This document shows, piece after piece, positions 42,832-53,778 of a DNA stretch of 64,000 bases; the first letter of the stretch is position 1, and each line of letters starts with the position of its first letter. This DNA comes from Filobasidium wieringae. Lineage: Eukaryota > Basidiomycota > Tremellomycetes > Filobasidiales > Filobasidiaceae. Below the pieces are notes generated by a model, which was not told the DNA's origin, searched no databases, and worked only from the letters and a program-made list of their open reading frames with translations. The position numbers were made by a program, and so were the translations under genes. The stretch lies in assembly GCA_001600055.1 (NCBI GenBank), contig BCIV01000001.1, forward strand, positions 1,791,774 to 1,855,773. The letters run 5' to 3'.

Positions 42832-45800
42832 ATGTCCAGAACCGTGACGATATACTGCCTGGACGTGTCAGAGGGAATGAACCAGATGATCGCCGACCCG
42901 TCTACTGGAGAAGAGGTTCGCAAAATAGATCTAGGGAAGGAGTATATCCAGAGGAAGCTTGCTCCAAAGGTAAGCAACCAGAGGACTCGAGACACGAGTC
43001 GAATTAATCCTCCACGATCGATAGGTTCAAGCAGGAAGGAAGACAGAGCATGCGGGAGTGATCACCTTTGGAGGAGGTGAGCCTATAGATTGGATAGCGT
43101 CTGAGAGATCACAGAGCAGCTAAGAGAAATAATTTCTGAGCAGCTACAAACAACCCATACTTCGCCACGGATGCGACATCTCACCCTGAAGCCGAAGCAA
43201 CGGACCCAGCAGATTACATCGCGGTTGCCTCAGTGATATACCCTCAGACTGCAGCACCTGGGATGCTAAGTGTAGTAAGAGACGTCAGGACGGGCCGTAA
43301 CTCAGCGAATCGTGAGTACAGCTCTACACATAGCATCCGAAGGACTGCCCTTATGAACGCTGTGGATCAACAGCCCTTGCCGCCCTCGTTCTCGCTCATC
43401 AGAACTTCACGGACGACGCATCTAAAAGTAAAGGGTTCAAGCGGGAGGTAGTAGTCATCACACACGGTTAGCATCGCTCGAGAAACAAACTGAAACTGGC
43501 TGATAGAGACCTGTGCTTGAGTCAGAAAAGGCCAAATTGAAATCCGATAATTGGCAGACTGTCTTGAATATGCTGTATGAGCAGGAGATCGTGTTGAGAT
43601 GGATGTAAGTCAGAGAAGATTACCCGCATACAAAAACGTGTCCATAACTGATAGTCATGCCTATGTAGAGGTATCGGATACGATACACGACCGACAGAGG
43701 AATTAGAGGAGGATGAAACGGTGTTCAAGGCTTTGGTATGTTCTAACCACAGACTACGCTGCGCAACGAAGCACTCACACGTACATCTTTCAGCCTAAAT
43801 CCGAACGATTCTGGAGGAAGTTTGTCCAAAGATTGGCAGAGCTGACGGTGGATGACGACGTATCTAAGCAACCCGCTATCGGGTCGATCGAGCTGGCGCT
43901 CAGCATAGCAAGGGGTCCCTCAATAAATCAACCGGACTCAACCCCAATCAAATCCATTTTCCGAATAGGTTCTAAGGCCATAAATACGGATGAAGGCATC
44001 GAGTTCCCGGTCAGATATAGTAAAGCCACAGCCAAAGCCATGCCGATGAGCTTGAAGAAGGTCATTGCGAACGAGCTCTTACCGCAGAACCAGCACCACG
44101 CATCGAGTTATGGAGCGGGTCCTAGTCAATCCCAAAGTCAAGCGAAGAGTCAGGGTAGGGACGTACCTCAGACTGCTAACGTCGGGATTGAAGCGGATGT
44201 TACGCCATTCAAGAAATATACGGTGATGGTACCCAAAACCAAAGATGATACGGATACGATGGACGTCGACGACCAGCCTGTCGGTAGCTCGAAGCCTGTT
44301 GGTGCTGAAGACGAACAAGATCAGCCGGAGATAGAATACGAGGAGCGGGAGGTAGAGGAAGACAACTTGGTAAAAGCATATAAATTCGGCAAGACATGGG
44401 TACCAATGCCAAAGGATATTTTCCCTGATATGGAAACTGTTAGTGGAATGGACTTGTTAGGATTCATGAAGAGTTCGGGTGTAAGTCCTTTCGTGAGTTG
44501 TTCCGATCGGAACTGGCACTGAACTAGGCGTTACTCATATAGCTAAGACGTTATCAAGAAATGGGCGAAGTCCGATTCATTTGGTCCGAGCCCGATAACC
44601 ACAGCTCTCAAATTCAGCTGTCAGCCCTGGTCCAAGCGATGATCGCAAAAGACTTTGTGGCCATTGTCCGATCGGTGGACAAAGCCAACAGTCAGCCAAA
44701 AGTGGGCGTTTGTCGACCTGTGATAGATGGCGACGAGTTGCATTACTTTTACTGGGTTCAGGTGAGATGGTTTGTCTGTTCATTGGTAAGATATCTATAA
44801 CACAATCCTCTCACAGATGCCATTTGCGGAGGATGAGCGGTCTTTCTACTTCCCTTCACTGAGCAATCTGTTCAGTAAATCGGGCAAACCGATCACTCAG
44901 CATCCTTTGTTACCTACCGATACTCAGCTAGTTTTAATGGATAAGTTGGTCGAGGGGATGGATCTCGATGTATATGAGCAGGTGGAAGACGGGTGAGAAC
45001 GACTTTCTCTCAGGGATGAGATTCTGCTGATCAGCCCTCCGTCGCATCAACATATAGAATCGAGTATCCTTGGTTCGATCCATATGCAAGCTCGAATCCT
45101 GCCATCCACCGCTTGCAAGAGGCTATCTTTCACTTAGCGACCGTACCAAATCCCGCCGATAATCCAGTTGGACCGCCTCATACGGAACTCGCTAAGTACC
45201 TTTATCCGCCAGAAGAGGTGATAGAATATACCGTTGATATAGTTCAAGAACTGAAGAAAGAGCTTGACATCAAAAGGGTACCTCCGCCTGTGAAGAGGTC
45301 TGAGAAGAAATCAGGTCGTGCACATGGTGCGGATGACGCAGAGTGAGTGAACCATAACTTATCGCGGAACGCTGCCTCGACTTGACTCGGTTCAATTATT
45401 CAACAGGATCGATCTGGACGAGCTCTTCAAGAGCCCTGTGGCCATAGGATCACAAAAGCCTACCACCAAGACTGAATTTGATTCCGGTATCAATCTGAAT
45501 GCAATTGTATATAAGCCTAAACCAGGTCGAGTGATAAGCAATGAAGATCCAGTCGGAGACTTCCTACGCGAGGTAGAACATGGAGGTGACATCACCGGAA
45601 AAGCTGTGAGCTGTCCGTTCAATTGTCCATGTACTGCATTGACCGTCGAGTCTTCAGATGCGTGATCTCGCGGACGTCAGCAAAGAGGTGGTGGCGACTT
45701 CTTTCTCAAGCAGTAATTTTGGTAAAGCCATAGAGTGCTGGCAGGTTTTGCGAGAACAGGCCTTGCTGGTATGTGCGAAACGCCGCAAGCTGCAATTGAT

Positions 45801-46123
45801 CCACTATACCGTGAAATGCTGAGTTTGTCCGCTTTTAGTTGGAAGAAACAGAGCTCTACAATACGTGAGCCCTTCTCATTCACATCACCGGGAGTAGACT
45901 GTTGGCTCATACGTAGATATAGATTATTTGGTGAATTTAGAGCTTATATCAAAGATCCCACATTCAAGCACAATGATTTCTGGTCTCGTAAGTCCTCTAC
46001 AGTAATATCGGTTATCGTACTGGTGAGCTAAAAGCACGTCTCCGAATGTTAGGTTTCAAGATGGCCCAGCCTTCATTGACGCCCATCACCAAAGAAGAAG
46101 CCGATGCTGCTTTAGGTCTGTAA
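42832..46123 (+). CDS. KU80: Ku80 DNA end-binding protein
   Basis: Exons: 42832-42969, 43025-43076, 43144-43283, 43334-43466, about 43507-43604, 43669-43735, 43794-44480, 44543-44761, 44817-44992, 45058-45342, 45407-45605, 45658-45768, 45839-45864, 45917-45987, 46053-46123. The Ku70-Ku80 ring binds broken ends in non-homologous end joining and at telomeres. Evidence: N-terminal VTIYCLDVSEGM (vWA domain), HAGVITFGG, KREVVVITH, PVLESEKAKL, then KSERFWRKF, the beta-barrel part (KTWVPMPKDIFPDMETVSGMDLLGF, EVRFIWSEPDNHSSQIQLSAL, HYFYWVQMPFAEDERSF) and an arm and C-terminus ending PSLTPITKEEADAALGL. Exons 4 and 5 are both certain, but their junction is one base out of phase with GT-AG splicing. Everything else is in phase. 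Confidence 0.9.
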
Positions 46124-46313
46124 ATTGCATCAAATGTCACGTTACTAGTTCAGGATGAAACCGCGTCGATGGTGTCTGGCCTTTTCCACTAAACATAACT
46201 CATACTACGGTTTCAAATATGGTGGTACATCGGTCTGCGTGTTCATCATGGCAAGCTCGTTATATTCCTTCCCATGTATCTCCATGTTAGGCCCCAAGCG
46301 ACGCGCGTCCCAA

Positions 46314-47245
46314 TCACTTCTGAACTCGTTCTTTCGCCTGCACCTTGATCTTCCTGTCATAGGCGACCTTGTCGTTCCTGCGGGAGATTCGGTCTCTATT
46401 AGCTATCTAGTGAACATGTGTCGAATTCTAGGTTCGACTGACTTGTATAGCGTGTATGCCTCAACTTGAGCAGGATCAGAAGCGTTAGGATCGTTAAGTA
46501 AATCCTGAATTCCCAACAATAACTATCATGCCCCGTACCGTAAGCGTAGTGTCAGCTACAGTCATGCGAGCGATTTGAGGAGGGAAAATACATACCTGCT
46601 TGATAGTGATAGCGGGCTTCCAAGCCTTCTCCTCATCCAGAATGGAAAGGCAAATCGTTCCCGAAGGGTAAACATTCGGGTGGAATAGAGGTGGGCTGAA
46701 TTTACCTGTATACAATAAAACAACGGTTCGATAGGGATTGAGCAGGAGAAAGGAAAAGTAGACTTACACTTTGGTGGCCTCATTGGGTAATCTGCAAGGA
46801 ACTATATCAGCGTCTCACGGGACCTGAATAGAGGAAGCAAATACCGACCTTCGGGGAAAGTCATGATCACTTCATATAAACCTCCCTCCCAGTTTGTCTA
46901 TTCAGATTGGCAGACGACAGACCTCAGCGAAGGTGAACCATCTATCTGGAGTCTTCCAACAACGTACCCCTGCTTTGCCTGGAATACCGACCTCCCAGAT
47001 CAACAAGTTCTGAGACCCATCCGCCTCCTTCTTTGGTCGAGCGTAGAATCCCTGGGTTGTGATAGAGATGAAGAACGTAAGCAGCGAGTCATATCAGGTT
47101 CACCAGGAGCGTGATGGACTTACGAAGGGATGGTCCTTTCTCCATTGTTTACGTTCCTCCGCCAATCGTGCTCGACAAAGTCCGGACTGACAGAGATGTG
47201 CGATTAGCTCTATGCAGAAACCTTAGATACGACATTGCTTACCAT
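46314..47245 (-). CDS. UBC9: SUMO-conjugating enzyme Ubc9 (E2)
   Basis: Exons in transcript order: 47245-47243, 47186-47124, 47051-46968, 46897-46849, 46791-46768, 46705-46596, 46522-46443, 46377-46314; 158 aa, the universal Ubc9 length. It accepts SUMO from the E1 and transfers it to lysines. Motifs: [76 protein letters not shown] (catalytic cysteine) and [23 protein letters not shown]. Coding exon 1 is the ATG alone: the donor GTAAGC follows it directly. Exon 5 is 24 nt. The 3' end faces KU80, 190 bp away. Its substrate modifier SUMO is encoded about 40 kb upstream. Confidence 0.96.
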
Positions 47246-47820
47246 GTTTGTTGATGGCTAGGCAGGCTCTAGCAGGTTCTAGGTCTCGCTGGTTTCAACC
47301 GGGTTCTGAGAAGCAGGAATGTGAAGTTTCAAGTCAATTTTCGATCATTTCAAGGTAAAACGTTTCCGATGCGTACTGTTCTCGATTAAGAGCTCCCTTG
47401 TTACGTCAAGAACGATCAAGATGTGTTGTCAAGCTAAGCCAAACCGTCTCTGAAGTTGTTATCAATTGTTCTTCAAGTTCGAGCTGCTCCTGCTTTCGAT
47501 TTCGGGGATTTGTTTCCGCGCTCGTCCAAGATTTCAGATCGTTCAACTAAACTCGTAAGAATCCCTAAGGTGGGTGAACCTTTGAAGCTTCAGATCTCTT
47601 GATCGATACCCAATTTCATAGATAAGCCCACGTACCTTCTGCCCAAACACAGATATTTAGGTATCGAGCGGGTCCCATCAACAACATCCTGTCCTCCCTT
47701 TTCTCCCTCATCACCAAAAGAGCCTACTCGAGCTCGCCTCGCGTGTTACAGAAATTGAGCAACGGCAAACCTGCCAATACGAGTCCATTACAGCGGAGCA
47801 CCGAAACCTCGTCCTTCATA
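47246..47820. promoter_or_regulatory. Divergent UBC9/RRP6 promoter region
   Basis: A 575-bp spacer between divergent start codons. An in-frame extension exists before the RRP6 ATG (from GTG at 47743) but begins without an ATG, so it is taken as leader. No TATA box or repeat stands out. Confidence 0.4.
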
Positions 47821-50800
47821 ATGAGCGGAAAGAAACAGACGTCCAAAAAAACGGCATCGCCCGCTGTACCTACTCCTCCACCTGCTCTCTATGACAAGCT
47901 CAAGACTGTTTTAGGACCGTTGGCTGGACATGCGGGCGAACTCGGGGATGCCAACGATCTGAAGCTTCACACTACTTTGGACAAGAGATTTGCGAAGCGT
48001 TTGAACAAATCGAGTGACAGAGTTTTGAATCTCGCTCGAAGTCTTACGGAACTGGTTGGCAAGGATAGACAGGATCTGAAGAAGAGGAAGAGGCTGCAAG
48101 AGGAGGACGATGTGGTACATGAATTCACTTCCAATGTACAGGATACTATCGATGGGCTCCTGGAAGCTACAGTGAGTGCTAGTTTCATAAAGCATATGCG
48201 ATGGGACTGGTCGTGCTTACACCTGTGGATACGGTAGGATTCTCACCTAGATATCGCGACTGGAAGAAAGAAAGCCCCTGTTGTTACCGCAAGACCTGGA
48301 GCTCCTGCTACCCGACCGGTAGGTGTCCATATTTTATCTACGATGATACGCATCGACTGATCTTGCGTATACTTCCTCTTGATTGCAGGAAACGAGAAAG
48401 ATTGACACGACAGGCAAACCAAGCCTAGGATCCCTCGCTTCAGATATCCTCCTTGCCGACATCCCTAAGCCCCAAGAATCCTTCACCATCAAACCCAACA
48501 ACAGCTACGATGCACCCCTATGGCAACCTATCCTCGAAAACAAAGCACATGCTATGGTCCCTCTAGATTACGTACCCACCCCAGCTACCTCCCGAGCGGG
48601 AACCCCTTTCTTCGGAGAGACGAACAGTAACGATGACAATGCCCCGGCTACCGGAACAACCACGCCTACGAAGCCTGATTTCTCTAAACATCCCTATTAT
48701 CACGAAACGAAACATCTCCCTTATCCTTCTTCTTTGTTCGATTCTACCCCTGCCATTCCTAATCGACCTTTCGCCTCGACCCCTTTTACTTATGTTGATA
48801 CCCCCAAGGTGTACGAGGACATGGTCATCAAGCTACAGGCAGCAAATGAGCTCGCGGTGGATCTCGAGTATCATGCTACGCGATCGTACACCGGATTCTT
48901 GTGTTTGATGCAGATTAGTACGAGGGAAGAAGATTTTGTGGTGGATCTTTTGGCGCTCCGGGATCTTGTCCGGGAAGATAAGTTGGGAGGAGTCATGGTC
49001 GATCCTTCGATCGTGAAGGTGTTCCATGGAGCGGAGAGCGATATTTTGTGGTTACAGCAAGATTTCGATATCTATGTGGTTGGTCTGTTTGATACTTATC
49101 ACGCAACGAAGGTTCTTTGTGAGTCATACGTCTCGTCGTGGGGAAAAGGAGAGCAACGCTAATCTTCATATATAAATAGCTTTCCCTCAACACTCTCTCG
49201 CTTTCCTCTTGCAGCACTACTGTGATTTTACGGCGGATAAGCGATACCAGATGGCTGATTGGAGGATCCGGTTAGTCCATTGCTATTCTGACATCAATCT
49301 GCACGACGGCTGAACCGCTATTCGTATCTTTAGACCCTTACCTCAAGAAATGTTGCATTACGCACGTTCGGATACGCATTTCTTGCTATACGTTTACGAC
49401 ATGCTCCGAAATACCTTGTTAGACCGAGCGGAAGGCAACCAAGACCAAATTCGTGACGTCTTGAAACGATCGGCTGAGACTGCTATGAAGCTCTACCAAC
49501 GACCTCATTATGATGACGAGAATGGGGAAGGTTCTGGAGGATGGAAAGGACTGATTAGAAACCAGCTTGGGCAGAGGGGCTTGTTGACTAAGGGTCCGGA
49601 GTATGGCCGTGCTGGCGATATGCTTGCTTGGGGAACAACCGAACGAGGTTACATGGAAGAGCGCGTGTTCCGAAAATTGCACGCATGGAGAGATAGAACA
49701 GCTCGGGAAGAAGACGAAAGTTTACAGTAAGTTACTATGCATCAAATTATTGGTGTATCAATGCTGAGCCCGCACTATCAGCTTCGTACTTCCTAGTGCA
49801 GTGCTATGGGCGCTTACGAAACGACAGCCTACGACCGATACGGAATTCCACAACATTGTTTATGCCAAGAACCGGTTGGCTACGTCGAAGAAGGACGAGA
49901 TACTACAGCTGGTACAGGAAGGGCGCGCAGAAGGAGTTGAGAACCATCGGATAGCGCTAGCCGCTATATTGGTACGAGACGCAGAACAGCAGGCCAAAGG
50001 AGACGAGGACGAAGGCTATAAATCCGATGCGACTGTTACTGCGAAGAAGGTTATACCTGCACCATTAGTACGGATCACCAATCCATCTGCATCACTCTGG
50101 GATCTTGGTAACGGTGAGCATTACCCCGAATTGTTTCAGTGAATTATGCTGACAGGCTTGCGAATCTTAGCTATCGCTTCCGGTTCCAGGTCTCAATTGT
50201 TTGGCGATGCTGCTGGCGCTTCTGTATCAGACAAAGATACTAGAAGTGCTTTGTTCGGCGAAGCGCTAAATACGATGCCGTCGGTGAGTTTACGTGGATG
50301 ATTCGGCACCACACATGTCCTAATTGATTTAACTTCAGGCTCTGAGAGATGATCCCGTTGTCAGGACCGTAATGGACGGATGGGCAAGCAAGGCCTCAGT
50401 GAAAGCAGATCAGATCGAAGCGCCTGTCCTCCCCTCAGATATCGAGATGGCGGCATCAGCAGCGACCACCTTTGCGCCGGAGCAAGTTCCCTATGTACCA
50501 GCTCAAGCAAGGACTACCAAACCTGTCCCGCTCGCCGTGAAGGAGGAGGTTGTGACTGTTAAGAAGGCAAAGAAAAGGAAGGCCGACACTACGATACCTG
50601 CTGTGCCTGAGATGACAGCATCACCATCTGATGAACCCTCTCCGGCTAAACGGGCGAAAGCCACGGAAAAAAACAGAGGGAAGAAAAAGGCCGTCAAAGC
50701 GGAAGATATCCCTGAATTCGATTATGCTCAGGAACCGAATCAGCTCGATACCTTTGCGCCAGAGAGCTCAGCTAAAATAAAGAAGACCAAGAAATCCAAA

Positions 50801-50952
50801 AAGCGTGAGTTATACTCCAATCCACACAGTATGATCTATTCACTAATCAAATGTATACAATAGCTATTGTCGACACCTCAGCATTTCGAAAGCCTCCTAC
50901 GAATCCGTCAGAGTTGGCAGCCGGGAACAAATCAGGGAACTTCAAGCGATAG
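47821..50952 (+). CDS. RRP6: Exosome 3'-5' exoribonuclease Rrp6
   Basis: Nine exons: 47821-48171, 48238-48318, 48389-49118, 49180-49270, 49334-49726, 49782-50113, 50171-50283, 50339-50804, 50864-50952; 881 aa. A nuclear exosome subunit that trims rRNA, snoRNA and aberrant transcripts. The N-terminal PMC2NT-like helical region (residues about 15-125) binds Rrp47. The DEDD-Y nuclease has [10 protein letters not shown] (D, E), [16 protein letters not shown] (D), and [16 protein letters not shown] (Y and last D). An HRDC domain follows ([34 protein letters not shown]). The C-terminus is basic and carries nuclear-localisation-like KKAKKRK and [10 protein letters not shown]. All phases agree. It is divergent from UBC9. 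Confidence 0.95.
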
Positions 50953-51392
50953 TACAACCATATGATGCCCGTCGGCATCACGTAACGTGTAATCGCCTGC
51001 AACATAGCAGGTGTATGCGTTGTATCAGTAAAATCAGCATGTCAAGCAGATAGTCACAAAGACTTCGTTGTATCGCTGGAACGTGTTAGACCGAAAGACC
51101 AAACGTAAATCCGCCCGTCTCATTTGGGAAACACGACCTCACTATCGAGTTGTACGCTTGTAAAACTCTGGTATTGCTGCCAAATTATGTCTCAACGCAA
51201 CCGTAGCTTAAAATTGATAGAGTTCGTTACAACCGCTTCCCATCCCGCTTCTCGTAAAATTCGTTTGTTATCGTAATGTTGCAGATCAAGCAAATCTGCC
51301 TTTCATGTTGGTTTCGCCTTGAGGACTCTTAGCTGTTCCGCCAAAGCTATACATTTGCTGTTGAGAAGAGAAGGAGCGCGTTAGCACTTGCG
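50953..51392. other. Intergenic, no gene seen
   Basis: A 440-bp spacer between the convergent ends of RRP6 and MED7. Nothing with coding or RNA character. Confidence 0.5.
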
Positions 51393-52384
51393 TCATTGGC
51401 GAGACGAGTGTCCGGGAACTGCCCACTTCTTCAACTCCTGTGTCTGAGCTTTCCGGCGGTCTAATTGCGCCTGCATCATCGTTTCCAGTGTAAGACGTCC
51501 CTGAGGGACAGATTGCGAGCACAAAGTCGTATCAGAGTCATCTCTTGATTGTATGGCAACATGCAAAACTAACCTGGGCGTCCCTCAGGCTGTTTGTTAC
51601 CAAGATCATAGCTAACGCCAAGGTATGCATATGCCTAGCGTACTGCAACAGGACAGAAAGTCAGTACTGTCAGGGCGACAGGGGAGACGGTTCAGTGTCG
51701 TACTGGTTCTCCTTCGTTCGACCACATGTGGCCCCCATCCCTCCATAGGTGTTCTGTTTCTCGTTGGAAACGATCGACCGGGCGTAAGGTCTTTGTAAGG
51801 GCGGTAACTAGTTGAAGCTTTGTATGGAGCATAGAGCGGAGAAGTAGATGGAGATATTGTTTATCGGAAACTTGATAATTAGAGAAAAACACAGTCAGTT
51901 CAGGATCGGATAAGCCATGTTACAGAGTACTCACGGTCTTGATCAGGGGGACGAAATGTTGGAAGGTTAAGCTCTATTTCCGAGATTGGTTTCGGCGCGA
52001 GCTGGTTTACAACTCGAGATAAGCGAGCGATCAGAAAAAACAGCAAGAGGTTGTATTACTTACAGCGTTAGCTTGACCAAAAGCTTCCCAGTACCCATCT
52101 TCTGCTATCCAATCTACATTAGGAGGAGTGAACAAGTCTTGCGTCCTAGTGAGTATCTCATCTCTGTCTCCCAGACTGAAGATGTTCGTTCCTCTCTTAG
52201 GGTCCCTAGAAAGATCCCGAGCCTCATCCTCATTGTCTTCTGATTTGCTGGAGGAGGCTTTATGAGCTGACCAAGCTTGATCTGTGAATGCTTTGTAGTA
52301 AAAGGGGGGGACGGGGAACTGTCGATTCGCTGCAGCTACCGTCTGTCTTGAAATGTCTTCAGGTGGGTCTGGCGGAGGATTCAT
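51393..52384 (-). CDS. MED7: Mediator complex subunit 7
   Basis: Exons in transcript order: 52384-52064, 52001-51935, 51870-51704, 51642-51574, 51500-51393; 243 aa, similar to human MED7. It forms the elongated middle-module hinge with Med21 and Med31. Family marks: proline-rich start with FPVPPFYYKAFTD, the LFTPPN and EAFGQANALAPKPISEIELNLPTFRP region, the helix SDKQYLHLLLRSMLHTKLQLV, a second helix (ARHMHTLALAMILVTNSLRDAQ) that matches the conserved INxHHLLNEYRPHQ segment, and TLETMMQAQLDRR. Between the helices about 16 residues are extra (RDGGHMWSNEGEP), which could be a short insertion or a mis-set exon edge. Divergent from LSM2. Confidence 0.8.
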
Positions 52385-52666
52385 TTGTGAGTATCAAAGT
52401 TGCGCTCCTCGACAAAGTAGGTGCGTAACTTTTGTGGTCGGAACGAATGAACTTCAGTATAGGCACATCAATCATAAGTGCCCGACCTAGAAGGTGGAGG
52501 TCATCTAGCTTCCACACTCCCGGACATCGAAACTAGCGTAATGTCCGGCACATCATCGTTGTCTCATATGTTGAGCAATCTATCTCAAGATCGTGATTGC
52601 CCAACCGCTAGTGAGAATCTATTAACATAGAAGTTCGGGCCACATAAGGAAGAAATTGCCGCCAAG

Positions 52667-53335
52667 ATGGTACGTTTGACTCTTCTGGGCGAGCCTGCCA
52701 AAGTCGCTGCGATACTGACATCATGATGAATAACGATTCTCCTCATGTTAGCTTATGTTCTCGTAAGCCATTACCTAGCTAGTTATCATCTGGATCTAGA
52801 CAAGAAGACTGATGAAAGCCTTTTTATTGGTCTTGATTGATAGAGTCTTCAAAACGCTCACGGAGCAAGTCGTAACGGTGGAGTTGAAGAACGACCTATG
52901 TATTATGGGGACTTTGAAATCGGTAGACCAGTCAGTGCTCTAGCTCGCAGCTCTCTGCATTATTCGATATAAACGCTGATTGTAACTTGGAAACTTCTGT
53001 TCTCAGGTTCTTGAACATCCGATTAGATAACATTAGAGTATCAGACCCAGAACGATTCCCTCATATGGTAAGTCACCTTTCACCTGTCGAGCTCTATATC
53101 GACTTACACGTATCTGATATTCTGTATCTCCTCACAGATGTCGATAAAGAACTGTTTCATCAGAGGGTCGGTGGTACGATATGTTCAGATGCCTACTGGA
53201 GCGGTAGATACTCAGTTATTGGAGGATGCTACGCGAAGAGGTTTGTTCCGTTTTACCATGTTCGAGAATTCAGATGTACAAGTACTGACTTATCCGTTCG
53301 ACTGTATGACAGAGGCGAAGGAGTCAAAGAAGTAG
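52667..53335 (+). CDS. LSM2: U6 snRNA-associated Sm-like protein Lsm2
   Basis: Six exons: 52667-52669, 52752-52762, 52844-52930, 53007-53067, 53138-53240, 53313-53335; exactly 95 aa, as in human LSM2. It belongs to the Lsm1-7 and Lsm2-8 rings, in mRNA decapping and U6 binding. Sm1 motif: VVTVELKNDLCIMGTLKSVDQ-FLNIRLDNI; Sm2 motif: MSIKNCFIRGSVVRYVQ. The first coding exon is the ATG alone (context GCCAAG-ATG-GTACGT) and the second is 11 nt, so the N-terminus MLMFSVFKTL is assembled from three exons. The final splice, donor GTTTGT, replaces an in-frame extension by the family tail DATRREAKESKK. Confidence 0.94.
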
Positions 53336-53778
53336 ACTCTTTGATCGATGATGAAAACAACTGCGGTCGGACGAGCAGAGGACGACTTTGAGCGCTGAGA
53401 GTCCGCTGGATAAAAGGTCGATGAGTTAGGTTTAAGTAACCTTTGTACCATAAAACGCATGATTGCTCGTAACAAGTAACGGTAACGATGACTATGAACT
53501 ATACTGTACGACCATTACATACCAAACGAAGGAACTTTTAGGAGTTTGACCTTGAAGTCGTTTCCTTCCTTTGTGAAACCGAGTAACTGTAACCGGTCGG
53601 TAGGAATCGGTCTTGCGCGAAGGATCGATTGTGTTGACCATGTGATGGCCCACATGCAAATAGATATTTCACTTTTATCCCCATATCACAACTCAATAAC
53701 TGCTCTTCCCATATTTAAGAGAAGTCGTCTATCAAATTTACAATCCTATATCTTAACGTATAGAACAAACCAGAAACA
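53336..53778. other. Intergenic, no gene seen
   Basis: A 443-bp spacer between LSM2 and the dipeptidase gene on the same strand. It ends in an AT-rich leader just before the dipeptidase ATG. No repeat or RNA gene seen. Confidence 0.5.
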
